A DNA stretch of 64,000 bases from Filimonas zeae (lineage in GTDB: Bacteria; Bacteroidota; Bacteroidia; Chitinophagales; Chitinophagaceae): NCBI RefSeq assembly GCF_014641615.1, contig NZ_BMIB01000002.1, forward strand, positions 558,001 through 622,000. Reading direction: 5' to 3'. Below are positions 52,405 to 61,532 of this stretch, in pieces. Under the pieces are notes generated by a model, which did no database searches, was not told where the DNA came from, and saw only the letters and a list, made by a program, of their open reading frames with translations. Every line of letters starts with the position of its first letter. Within the stretch, counting starts at the first letter, position 1. The position numbers and the translations under genes are program-made.

Positions 52405-54537
52405 TTAGTTATTCCAGAAATCATCTTTTTTTACCGCTTTTTTGGTAGTGTCGGCAGCCGCCTTCTTCACAGCACCGGTTTGCCAGAAATCATCGTCTGC
52501 CTTCTTTTTTACCGGCACAGTTGCTTCCGTGCTATCACCTGTTGACTTTTTAGCGCCGTTGCCCCAGAAATCAGTAGCAGTACCACCAGAAGACTTTTTG
52601 CCTTTATAAGCAATGTCTCTCACGGTAATCTTGCTTTTGGAAGCCAGGTTAAGAAAAGAGGTGCGCATGTTATCTGCCATCTCTCTGGTAGTATAATAGC
52701 CCACCAGCGTTACGGGCCCTTCGCCGGAGGCAGCTTTTTTTACATCGGCCACCACATTGGTTTTAAACGGCCAGGTACCATCGCCATAACGGGCAATGGG
52801 AAACACGTTGGATACTTTTACCGAGGCAGGGCCTGCATCTATTTTAGTTTTATCAAACACGTAGGAGAAGAAGTACAGTTCGTTGGTAACTACCTTATGG
52901 CCCGACAAAGGCACACCGCCATCCGGAAACTCGTTAAAAAAGCCTTTGCGTAATTGAATCAGCGCTTCTTTTCTGCGGGCTTCTATGCGGGCAAGCTGCT
53001 GTTCCCGCTGGCGACGGAGTTCTTCTTTGGCCCGCTGCTCTTCTTTTTCTGCACGCATGTTGTTAAGGTAACTGCCTATTTGGGTGGCCGCCTGCCCAAT
53101 AGCCTGGCTTTGCGCACTTGCATCGCTGTAAAACGCATTGTAGGTAGCCTGTAGCTGCTGGTTACGTGCATTGGCAATATTTTCTACCTCACCGGCTATA
53201 GAAGCGTATTTCTGTTCAAACTCGGCTTCCAGCTCTTCCACGCTGTTGTAATTACCGGTAAGACTGCTGGCATTGGCCAGGTTGGCTTTACCACTGCGAA
53301 TGGCTTCTGCGGCATAAAACGACTGGGCCAGGTTAGCGGAAAACTGTTCTGCCTTCCGTTGCGATTCTGCCTGTTTGGCATAAAAATCATCGGTCATGGC
53401 CTGCAGCTTTTGCTGGGTAGCAGCTACCAGCTGCGCATCCTGCTGCTGTTTGGTAAGCCCGCCAGATGCACTGCCACCAGTGGCAGCCGCCGCTTTCTGT
53501 TGTTTTAATTGCTGGTATTCTTCTGTGCTGATTTGTTTGTATTTACCATCTGATCCTTTGCGGTAGTAATTACCATCAGGGCCTTTGCCAAACTCCGGAC
53601 CGGAAGCACTTGTTGTGCCGCCGGAAGTTTTACCGCCTGTAGTGCCGCCACCGGAAGATGCGCCACCCGAACTGCCGCCGGAACTGATAGTAAGCTCTGT
53701 GCCGGTACCAGCGCCTGCGGTAGTTGTAGTACCGGTGCCGCTTTTATCTTTGGCCGCTTTTTCGGCGGCAGCCTTCTTCTTAGCTGCCTCATCTGCCGCC
53801 AGCTGCTTTTTTTTCTCCTCCTCTTCCAGCTTCCGTTTATCATCATCAGCCTTCTTTTTATCGGCTTCCGCCTTCTTTCTGGCAGCCACCTCTGCTTCTG
53901 TTAATGCATTGGTTTCTGAATTAAGCCGCTCACCAAAATTGTAATACTCAAAATGGGTAACCGTCATATTACCAAAACCCAGCCCGTTAAAAATGGCGGT
54001 AATATCTTCCTTTCCACCACCAGCAATTTTGGTGGCCGTACCCACCTTATCGTAACTCTTCAGCAGCGAAGCAGGTATAAACAAATCTGTTTGTGATTTT
54101 AAATTGCCCAGCTTACCATATCCAAAGTGAAATTCCAGCGTTTTAAGGGTGGTGCCTTTGTAAGTAACAGGTATGCGTACACTCAGTGCACTCATCTGCA
54201 CATCATCATCCGGCACACCTGTAATGGTTTTTTGCACCTCTCTGCCCCCCTGCTTATATATCACAAATTTGGTGGAACGGTTAAAACTGAGGCTCAGCTT
54301 TAGCCAGATGCGGATTTTATCTTCAAACCCATCCCAGCTGCCCGGCTCCACAGTGGCATCGCCCACCATAGGCACATAACCCATGGTAAAAAAACGGGCA
54401 CCGGTATACGCTCTTACTTCTTTACCGTTGGCAAGAGATGGGGGAATAGCAAGCATACCCAGCGTGCGTTGCTGGCCCCACGCAATAGTGCTGAAAACCA
54501 ATACGAAAAGGGGTATCGGCAGAAAATATTTAGTCAT
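52405..54537 (-). CDS. Secreted 710-aa protein with coiled coil and repeated DFW motifs
   Basis: This 710-aa protein heads the Sel1 operon and is not recognised. After a signal (PLFVLVFSTIAWG) comes a beta-rich domain (about 20-205) and a Lys/Glu/Ala-rich coiled coil (about 215-270). A Gly/Ser/Thr-rich linker follows, then a helical region (about 350-550), a domain with a Trp-containing strand region (550-650), and a low-complexity tail. The tail carries three spaced DFW motifs (TDFWGNG, DDFWQTG, DDFWNN), each followed by basic residues. DFW repeats look like short linear binding motifs, perhaps for the Sel1 paralogs encoded downstream. Confidence 0.8.
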   Translation of the reverse strand: MTKYFLPIPLFVLVFSTIAWGQQRTLGMLAIPPSLANGKEVRAYTGARFFTMGYVPMVGDATVEPGSWDGFEDKIRIWLKLSLSFNRSTKFVIYKQGGREVQKTITGVPDDDVQMSALSVRIPVTYKGTTLKTLEFHFGYGKLGNLKSQTDLFIPASLLKSYDKVGTATKIAGGGKEDITAIFNGLGFGNMTVTHFEYYNFGERLNSETNALTEAEVAARKKAEADKKKADDDKRKLEEEEKKKQLAADEAAKKKAAAEKAAKDKSGTGTTTTAGAGTGTELTISSGGSSGGASSGGGTTGGKTSGGTTSASGPEFGKGPDGNYYRKGSDGKYKQISTEEYQQLKQQKAAAATGGSASGGLTKQQQDAQLVAATQQKLQAMTDDFYAKQAESQRKAEQFSANLAQSFYAAEAIRSGKANLANASSLTGNYNSVEELEAEFEQKYASIAGEVENIANARNQQLQATYNAFYSDASAQSQAIGQAATQIGSYLNNMRAEKEEQRAKEELRRQREQQLARIEARRKEALIQLRKGFFNEFPDGGVPLSGHKVVTNELYFFSYVFDKTKIDAGPASVKVSNVFPIARYGDGTWPFKTNVVADVKKAASGEGPVTLVGYYTTREMADNMRTSFLNLASKSKITVRDIAYKGKKSSGGTATDFWGNGAKKSTGDSTEATVPVKKKADDDFWQTGAVKKAAADTTKKAVKKDDFWNN

Positions 54538-54662
54538 TCCAAACAGAGCATTGGTAATCTCACAAATAACGCCCTTGCCTGAATACCGGAAAATACCTGG
54601 TTCTGAGTATTTTTAGGGGATAAGCCGCCGTTTCCGGAGAACGAAACAACGCGTTTTTGCCG

Positions 54663-57161
54663 TTACGCTGCGCCTGGCGCCGGTGGCCGCGGCGCAATAT
54701 GCACATCACTCTGCGGAAACGGAATGGAAATATGATTCAGTTGGAACGACTGGTGAACAGCCACAATCAGTTCGCTTTTTACCAGAAACGGATCATTAGA
54801 ATGCTTTACCCAGAATAGCAGCTTTGCATCAATAGCGCTGGTATTAAACTCACTGAACAATACCAGCGGAGCAGGATATCTGAGAATGCGGTCGTCTGCC
54901 TCCAGCACCTCCTTCAGCAGTTGTTCCGCTTTCCGGAGATCGGTGTCGTATGCCACGCCCACCACCAGGGTCAGCTGTCGTTTATTACCACCCAGTGTAC
55001 GGTTAATCAGGTGCGAGTTCAGCAGATCGCCATTAGGCATTACCAGATCGGCCCCGTCGCCGGTGGCGATAACACTGCTGCGGAAACCAATAGATTTCAT
55101 AGTACCGGCCTGGTTGTCGATTTCCACCGCATCACCCACATTCACCGGTTTTTCAAAAGCAATGATAAGCCCGCTCACCAGGTTGTTTACCAGTGTTTGC
55201 AACCCAAAACCAATGCCCACACCCAGTGCACCCAGTATAATGGCAATTTTATCCATAGGAATGCCTGCCGCTGCAAAAGCCAGAAACAAACCCAGGCTGA
55301 TAATGGCAATGCGGATGAGTAGCAGCCAGCTGCCCAGGCCAGGCTTATCTTCTCTGCCGCCGGTACCGGTACCGGCCAGATGCTTGTCGGAAGCAAACCA
55401 CGATACAATACGCGACACAATTACCGATACCCCCATAATGCCAATAAACAGAAACAGCGTATTAATAGTAAAACTGTAATCGCCCACCTGATGCTCCTGC
55501 GACAGAAAATCTTTAACAGGACGCGAAGCCAGCCGGAACGCATAAAAATTACGCCCGAACAGAATAAACCAGCCAACTATCATAAACACATAAAACCAAC
55601 CCGGCGCTTTGGCACCCACCCGCTGCGGATTGAGATAAAAGAGTTTTCTATCCTGACCGGAATACACTTCAAAAGCCAGGCTTAGCCCCTCGTTAATCAG
55701 CCGCACCGTCCACAAAAACATAATAGCGATAATAACATTGAAGTAACCGCCGGTAAGCAGCGATTTAGACATATTATAACGCCCGAAGCAATTACCCACA
55801 AGGGCCAACACTTCCAGCAATGCCAGAAAGCCGATAAAGTACACTATCCATCCTTCCCTCAATTCGCTCCGGTGCTGCTTCTTCACCCATACGGCTATGC
55901 CCGTTACCAGCCCCGCCAGCGACAGTGCCGCCATAAACCACCGCTCCGGCCCCGAGGCCTGTAAAATAGTATTGTTACCACAGGCCAGCAGAAACAGCAA
56001 CAACATAATAACCCATACGCGCATCCAGTAACGGGTAATAAAACCCCGGAACACCAGGGTGAGTGATATTGCGCTAACTACCCATAACAGTGCACTGAAC
56101 ACAAACGGTGGCTGGGGAAATAAAAACTGAAATATATTAAGTACGATGATGAGGGCAGATAGTACGGGGTAACGCAATAGCAACTGCCCCGCAAAATCGT
56201 TCCGCAGCAGGTTTTTCTGCCGGTAAATTTTCTTCAGCGAGCGGATATAAATGGCAGACAGCAGTACCAGCAATAGTAGCAACGCCACCAGCCCTGCATT
56301 GTTTTCGGTGTAAAAACGCAGTGTAAGCCACCCTTTTTTCCACGAAACAGCAATAATTTCCTGTAAAGGGCGGTCAACAGCAGGCGGCTCCCACAAAGCC
56401 GTTACCTCCTTCTCAAAATTGGTGCGGTAAAGCGTACGCTGATAAACTTCTATTTCATCCTTTGCGCTTTCAATGCGGTACACCTGCATGTTCACTTTTG
56501 CCTGCAGTGCCTGCACATTACTCATGGCCTTTTCAATGGTACTATCCACAGGATTTACCTCTACCGCCACCATCATCAGCTTTTGCACGTATTTACTAAG
56601 TACCGCAGAATCGGTAGGAAAAGCAAACAACACCGGATCGCTGGACAAAGAATCCAGCTGATAACGGAACTGCGACAGGCGGCGCTGATAATTATCCAGT
56701 TCCTGTTTATGCTGCTGTACCCTGTTTTGTAACACCAGCAGCATGTTATAAGAAGAGGCCAGATTACGGTAGGTTTGCACCACGCCCCCGTTTACAAAAA
56801 TGCCATCACCCGCAATTGTATACCATCTTTCCACATGGGTAAGATCGGCACTGATGCCGGCAGTATCTATACCACTGTGCAGATAGGTTCGTGTGCGCTG
56901 CATGGTCTTTTTTAAGTTTTCAAACAAATCATCCTGCAACATAACAGCTTTATCCCGCTGCCTGTCAGCCACACTACGCTTACGGCTTACCGCAGCAAAG
57001 CGCAACAGTCTTTTTACAAAGGCGGAAGAAACGGTATCACCTTCGGGTGTTATATAAACAGAATCGGCCGCATGGTGGCTGGTATCCTGCGCCTGTACGG
57101 TAGCAAGGCAGCCTGCCACCAGCAACACACACAGCAAAAACAAACGTGGAATGGCTTTCAT
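54663..57161 (-). CDS. MscS-family mechanosensitive channel with large N-terminal extension
   Basis: This 832-aa protein has a signal peptide (FLLCVLLVAGCLATVQA) and a periplasmic helical region of about 250 residues. About eleven hydrophobic segments follow (from residue 285). The pore-lining and beta-domain region is typical of MscS: ALGVGIGFGLQTLVNNLVSG, EKPVNVGDAVEI and VMPNGDLLN. The extended form resembles larger MscS paralogs (MscK/MscM-like). It would open under membrane tension during osmotic downshift. The ATG at 57161 places the signal first. The gene stands alone, 125 bases from the next. Confidence 0.9.
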   Translation of the reverse strand: MKAIPRLFLLCVLLVAGCLATVQAQDTSHHAADSVYITPEGDTVSSAFVKRLLRFAAVSRKRSVADRQRDKAVMLQDDLFENLKKTMQRTRTYLHSGIDTAGISADLTHVERWYTIAGDGIFVNGGVVQTYRNLASSYNMLLVLQNRVQQHKQELDNYQRRLSQFRYQLDSLSSDPVLFAFPTDSAVLSKYVQKLMMVAVEVNPVDSTIEKAMSNVQALQAKVNMQVYRIESAKDEIEVYQRTLYRTNFEKEVTALWEPPAVDRPLQEIIAVSWKKGWLTLRFYTENNAGLVALLLLLVLLSAIYIRSLKKIYRQKNLLRNDFAGQLLLRYPVLSALIIVLNIFQFLFPQPPFVFSALLWVVSAISLTLVFRGFITRYWMRVWVIMLLLFLLACGNNTILQASGPERWFMAALSLAGLVTGIAVWVKKQHRSELREGWIVYFIGFLALLEVLALVGNCFGRYNMSKSLLTGGYFNVIIAIMFLWTVRLINEGLSLAFEVYSGQDRKLFYLNPQRVGAKAPGWFYVFMIVGWFILFGRNFYAFRLASRPVKDFLSQEHQVGDYSFTINTLFLFIGIMGVSVIVSRIVSWFASDKHLAGTGTGGREDKPGLGSWLLLIRIAIISLGLFLAFAAAGIPMDKIAIILGALGVGIGFGLQTLVNNLVSGLIIAFEKPVNVGDAVEIDNQAGTMKSIGFRSSVIATGDGADLVMPNGDLLNSHLINRTLGGNKRQLTLVVGVAYDTDLRKAEQLLKEVLEADDRILRYPAPLVLFSEFNTSAIDAKLLFWVKHSNDPFLVKSELIVAVHQSFQLNHISIPFPQSDVHIAPRPPAPGAA

Positions 57162-57330
57162 GAATGGTTGCGGTTTGATACTTCAATTTACTGTTTTCAC
57201 TGTTATGTTCCACTTCACTCCACAAATCTGAACGCTAAAACATGGATATGGCAGATATGATATCGACTTTCATCTAAATAATGTATTTTCATAGTCTGAC
57301 ACCTCTGTAAATTATAACCACGCAATTCTT

Positions 57331-58158
57331 ATGAAAAAACTTCTTTGTGTAATTACGTTGGTAACTGCTTTATTTACCGCTTACAGCCAGAATGATCACA
57401 AACACGATGTAGTGGTAAAATCCAACGGCGACATTCTTACGGGTGAGGTATTGGAAATAACAGACAGTACCATCCGTTTTACCTATACCGGCGAAAAGCT
57501 GGTATATAGTATTAAAAAAACGGAGATATTAAAAATTACCTTTGCCAGTGGCCGTACAGAAACCTTCGCTGCCGCCCCCACCACTCCTGCACAACCTGCT
57601 GCCTCCGCACAGCCTGCTGCCTCCACCACGGAAGACCCGCATAATAAAATTGCCATACTGCCGTTTGGCTATGTAAAAGATGGGCAGCCACTGGCAGAGG
57701 AAGTGAGTGAAAGTGTACAGAATCAATGTTACGACCTGCTGAGCAAACACTCCGGAACTTACACCGTGGTAAGCCCCCGCGCTATTAACGTAAAACTTAC
57801 CAAAGCGGGCATTAACCGTTCTACTATATTAAACTACACCATGGCCGACCTGTGTAACCTGCTGGGCGTGGAGTACATTATAGATGGTACCATTACCCAG
57901 CGCCATACCACCCAAACAACTTATGGCAACAGCACTTACAGCACCAAAAAGAAAGACGACGATAAAAAAGAAACCGGTTACGGTAGTAATTATTCTACCA
58001 CCCAACAGAACTACGAAACCGTTATGGATTTGAAAATTTATAACGAAAAAGCACAGATAGTATATAACCAGAACCGTAAAGCTTTCTGGCAAACAGAAGA
58101 TGCCTATAAAAACACGCTGGAGTATCTGATTAAACGCTGTCCTTTATACACTAAATAA
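57331..58158 (+). CDS. Secreted CsgG-like envelope protein
   Basis: This 275-aa protein has a signal peptide (LLCVITLVTALFTAYS). A short beta domain (about 25-75, SNGDILTGEVLEITD) is joined by a Pro/Ala-rich linker (SAQPAAS repeat) to a domain with a CsgG/TolB-like look: KIAILPFGYVKDG, a helix VSESVQNQCYDLL, then LLGVEYIIDGTIT. The family match is loose. It opens a four-gene envelope operon, with 15 bases to the next gene. Confidence 0.6.
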   Translation: MKKLLCVITLVTALFTAYSQNDHKHDVVVKSNGDILTGEVLEITDSTIRFTYTGEKLVYSIKKTEILKITFASGRTETFAAAPTTPAQPAASAQPAASTTEDPHNKIAILPFGYVKDGQPLAEEVSESVQNQCYDLLSKHSGTYTVVSPRAINVKLTKAGINRSTILNYTMADLCNLLGVEYIIDGTITQRHTTQTTYGNSTYSTKKKDDDKKETGYGSNYSTTQQNYETVMDLKIYNEKAQIVYNQNRKAFWQTEDAYKNTLEYLIKRCPLYTK

Positions 58159-58173
58159 AATAAACCGTCAATT

Positions 58174-58584
58174 ATGAAAAAGCCCTTACTTATGGCCTTA
58201 CTGGCCGTTGGCATGCTTATGTGCAACCACACCTGGGCACAAAGCAAAACAGGAACTATTTGTTTTATACGCGCCACCGGTTATGTAGGTTCGGCTGTAA
58301 ACTTTAAAGTGTACATAGATGACAGTCTGGCCTGTAAGCTCAAAAACAAAACCTATTCGCTCCACAGCGTAGCCGCCGGTAGCCATACCGTATCTGCCAA
58401 AGGCTCCGGTTTATCTAACGGCAAAAAATCGGCACCGTTTACCATTCAGGTAGAAGAAGGCAAAACCACTTATGTAGATGTAGTATGGGCCAATGATGTA
58501 TCTGTACAGGAGATTACTAAAAACTCTGCCGATGTAAAACTGAAGCAAACCAAACAGAATACCAAGTGCAGCACCACCGAATAA
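58174..58584 (+). CDS. Secreted DUF2846-like protein
   Basis: This 136-aa protein has a signal peptide (LLMALLAVGMLMCNHTWA). The DUF2846 pattern is visible as FIRATGYVGSAVNFKVYIDD, a KLKNKTYSLHSVAAGSHTV core and VEEGKTTYVDV. The fold resembles PEGA-like beta domains found in outer-membrane-linked proteins. It overlaps the next gene's GTG start by 19 bases. Confidence 0.72.
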   Translation: MKKPLLMALLAVGMLMCNHTWAQSKTGTICFIRATGYVGSAVNFKVYIDDSLACKLKNKTYSLHSVAAGSHTVSAKGSGLSNGKKSAPFTIQVEEGKTTYVDVVWANDVSVQEITKNSADVKLKQTKQNTKCSTTE

Positions 58585-59612
58585 AACAAACCATAACCAT
58601 ACTGATGCCGGCGCTGCTGTTCTGCGCCTTTATGTTTACCTCCGCAAAGGCACAGGACAGCACTGCAGCAGCCAGCCCACCAGACAGCGCTTGGATAGAA
58701 CGCTTTGACGACCAGATTGTGATAAAGCTGGCAGCCCTTAATACCGCAGAAGCGCTGGTGGCAGAAGGAGATAATTTTAAAAACGTACTGGAACCTAATC
58801 CTAACGAGCTTTTCCGCGCTTATTTCAACTACCGCTTTATCTCTTTTTATGTAAACTATATTCCGCATTTTTTGCCAGGCAACAACGACGATGAAGAGAA
58901 AGGGCGCACCAAAGGCATAGGCCTGGGCACCGCCCTTAACTTCCGGCAATGGTTTGCAGACATTTATTACAATTACAACAAAGGTTATTATCTGCAAAAC
59001 ACCAAAGACTACCGGCCCAACTGGCAACCCGGCGATCCTTATCTGCAGATACCGGATATGGTGGTTAAATCTCTGGAAGGATCGATAGGGTATAATACAA
59101 ACCCACACCTTTCGTTACAGGCCGCTACCACACAAACCGAACGGCAGCTGAAAAGCGCAGGTTCTTTTATTCCCCGTATCAGTTATCGTTACATGATAAT
59201 AGATAACCGCACGCCTATGGCAGCTTCTTCCCAAAAAAGCAATCATTTTCACGCGCTGCTGGGGGCAGGCTACCAGCACACGTTTGTGGTGAAGAAAGCG
59301 CTTTACTTTAATGGCAGCTTTACCCCATCGTTCGGGTACACATTTACCAAACTACGTACCCGCATAGAGTCTGAACAACAGACAGATCATATGCAGGGCC
59401 CCATTTACCAGTGGGATGGACGCATAGGCATGGGTTATAACCACCACCGCTATTTTTTAGGAGCTTATATCACCGCCACCTCTTCCACCGCAGCACAGGG
59501 TTTATCCAGTGCGCTGATAGCAGATGGCCATGTATTCTTTCAGCTGTTTGCCGGTATACGTTTTACGGCACCAAAGTTTCTGAGAAAAAACTACGATAAA
59601 ATATTTCATTAA
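58566..59612 (+). CDS. DUF4421 family outer-membrane-like protein
   Basis: This 348-aa protein has a signal region (ILMPALLFCAFMFTSAKA) and many amphipathic strands, fitting a beta-barrel, with the DUF4421 pattern (WIERFDDQIVIKLAAL, ELFRAYFNYRFISFYV, GTALNFRQWFADIYYNY). It uses a GTG at 58566 inside the previous gene; an ATG at 58605 would cut the signal short. It joins the next gene by TAATG. Confidence 0.82.
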   Translation: MQHHRIKQTITILMPALLFCAFMFTSAKAQDSTAAASPPDSAWIERFDDQIVIKLAALNTAEALVAEGDNFKNVLEPNPNELFRAYFNYRFISFYVNYIPHFLPGNNDDEEKGRTKGIGLGTALNFRQWFADIYYNYNKGYYLQNTKDYRPNWQPGDPYLQIPDMVVKSLEGSIGYNTNPHLSLQAATTQTERQLKSAGSFIPRISYRYMIIDNRTPMAASSQKSNHFHALLGAGYQHTFVVKKALYFNGSFTPSFGYTFTKLRTRIESEQQTDHMQGPIYQWDGRIGMGYNHHRYFLGAYITATSSTAAQGLSSALIADGHVFFQLFAGIRFTAPKFLRKNYDKIFH

Positions 59613-60967
59613 TGGGTTACTCCCTTTTACGCATACTGCCCTTTGTGCTATTCAGTTTTTCTGCCACCGCGCAGGCAACTGCTGATTCTGCTTATGTACC
59701 CAAAAAGCGGTTTCTCCGTGCTTCGGGCGAGTTACTGATAACGGAACTGCTGCCCTGGAGCTGGAACCACTTTGTGCGTAAGGCTGAATTCTCAAAAATC
59801 ACCTTGCAGAGCATAGGCCATAACCTGAAACCCTCCAGCTGGGAATGGGATGACAATAATTTTAAAACCAACCAGTTTGCACACCCCTACCACGGCAACC
59901 TGTATTATAGCAGCTTCCGCAGCAACGGCTACAACTTCTGGCAAAGTGCCCCGGCCGCTTTTGCAGGCAGCTTTTTATGGGAAGTAGCGGGCGAAACACA
60001 TAACCCCGCCCCTAACGATTTAATCAATACCGCACTAGGCGGCATATCGCTGGGCGAGATGACTTACCGCCTCTCTAACAAAATAGTGAACACCCGCGCC
60101 CGTGGCGCAAAACGACAGTTTCAGGAAGTAATGGGCTTACTGGTAAACCCGCTGAACGGGTTAAACCGAATCATCAATGGCCAGTGGGGCCGGGTATACG
60201 GCTATGGTTATGCAGACAGCAGCTCCACCTTAACCACCTGGCTTAACATTGGCATACGGCATTTTGATATACGCAGTTTAAAAGAAAACACCCGCGGCAA
60301 CAACGAACTTTATTTTCGCCTGCGCCTGCAATATGGCGACCGGTTTAAACCCTCTAACACGCCCTTTCAACATTTCAGCGCCACCGTAGAAGCCGGAGCT
60401 AACGACAGCACCTACATGAATAACGTACAGGTAACCGGCGCCTTAAAAACATGGCCCCTGCGGGAAGACAGCAGTCAAACCCACCTGTACTCCGTTACCA
60501 TGAACTATGACTTTATTAAAAACAACGCCTTTGAATACGGAGGCCAGAGTTTTACCCTGAAAGTACTGAGCAACTGGACCAAACGCAGCCGCACCAAAGT
60601 ATACACCGAAATAGGCAGTGGCATAGTAGTGCTGGGCGCCGTACCCGACAAATACCTGTACTACGGCGAAGGCCGCAACTACGACTACGGCCCCGGCATA
60701 CACGTAACCGCCCAAACCATAGTTAATTTCCGCGACCGGCTGGAAGCAGAACTGAATTACAAAGGCAGCCGCTTTGCCACAGTAAATGGCAGTAAAAGTT
60801 CTTATATATTAAATACGCTTAGTGCAGATGTACGGGCTTATGTAACCAAAAATCTGCTGCTGGCAGCCGGTGTGGGGCAGTTTACGCTGAATGGTTTTTA
60901 TAAAGGGAAGTCCAATATATCGGAGGTGTATCCGTTTGCGAGATTATCGGTGGGGTGCAGGTTTTAG
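59612..60967 (+). CDS. DUF3943 family outer-membrane-like protein
   Basis: This 451-aa protein has a signal peptide (LLRILPFVLFSFSATAQA). The N-terminal DUF3943 region includes WSWNHFVRKAEFSKI, FAHPYHGNLYYSSFRSNGY and FLWEVAGETHNP. The rest is an alternating-strand barrel-like region ending in ARLSVGCRF, a C-terminal aromatic residue typical of outer-membrane barrels. It shares one base with the previous stop. The partnership with DUF4421 is conserved in context here but unproven. Confidence 0.85.
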   Translation: MGYSLLRILPFVLFSFSATAQATADSAYVPKKRFLRASGELLITELLPWSWNHFVRKAEFSKITLQSIGHNLKPSSWEWDDNNFKTNQFAHPYHGNLYYSSFRSNGYNFWQSAPAAFAGSFLWEVAGETHNPAPNDLINTALGGISLGEMTYRLSNKIVNTRARGAKRQFQEVMGLLVNPLNGLNRIINGQWGRVYGYGYADSSSTLTTWLNIGIRHFDIRSLKENTRGNNELYFRLRLQYGDRFKPSNTPFQHFSATVEAGANDSTYMNNVQVTGALKTWPLREDSSQTHLYSVTMNYDFIKNNAFEYGGQSFTLKVLSNWTKRSRTKVYTEIGSGIVVLGAVPDKYLYYGEGRNYDYGPGIHVTAQTIVNFRDRLEAELNYKGSRFATVNGSKSSYILNTLSADVRAYVTKNLLLAAGVGQFTLNGFYKGKSNISEVYPFARLSVGCRF

Positions 60968-61159
60968 TGGCAACTCTATTGCACTGCATCTTTTCGCAGT
61001 TTCATTGCAAACTTTCCAACGTACTTCCGGCACAATAGTACACCTGCTTTCTTACAGTCCACGGATAAGGTTCAGACTTCAACTACGTTAGTTTTAATGC
61101 AGTATTTTAGCTTACAGAACACTCCGGAAACACCTTATAACCAGAAAACCTGAAATAAC

Positions 61160-61532
61160 ATGAAACAGAAAAACACTGCAATAATCTGGATCGCCCTATT
61201 CATCGTTTCCTTTTTTCCTCTATCCGGATGCAAAAAAGCCATGGAAAGTGCTGTTGACTGCATTGGTGAAAGCTTTTTTGTAAGCTTAAAAACAGTGGCC
61301 AATGCAGACAACCCGAAAATTGTAAATCTGGAGGTACATTATTCGGGCTCCCATACGTTTACATCTGTCAATTGGACCTACGGCGATGGGGCTACAGCTG
61401 AAAGCACTACCACATCCACACAACATACACACTACCGCAGGCAGCTACACGGTAAAAGCTTCCGTCAGCATCCAGAAAAACGGAAGTACCTGCACCAGTG
61501 ACCATACCAAGGTGATTGTGATACCTGATTAA
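61160..61532 (+). pseudogene. Frameshifted PKD-domain lipoprotein
   Basis: The start encodes a lipoprotein signal (IVSFFPLSGC) and a PKD-like domain (VNWTYGDGATAES). Around 61424-61436 the frame shifts. Reading +1 from there restores a normal PKD end (GSYTVKASVSIQKNG, then CTSDHTKVIVIPD) that stops at 61530-61532, directly beside the convergent stop at 61533. The unshifted frame ends at 61501 with a non-PKD tail. One base too many or two too few would explain it. It may be a real mutation, a sequencing error or a phase-variation site; the local repeat of CA/AC dinucleotides fits slippage. Confidence 0.72.

Noticed and set aside
60968..61159. Terminator downstream of the DUF3943 gene
   Set aside because: Only a 5-bp ACTGC/GCAGT pairing with mismatched extension (near 60986) is seen and no U run follows.
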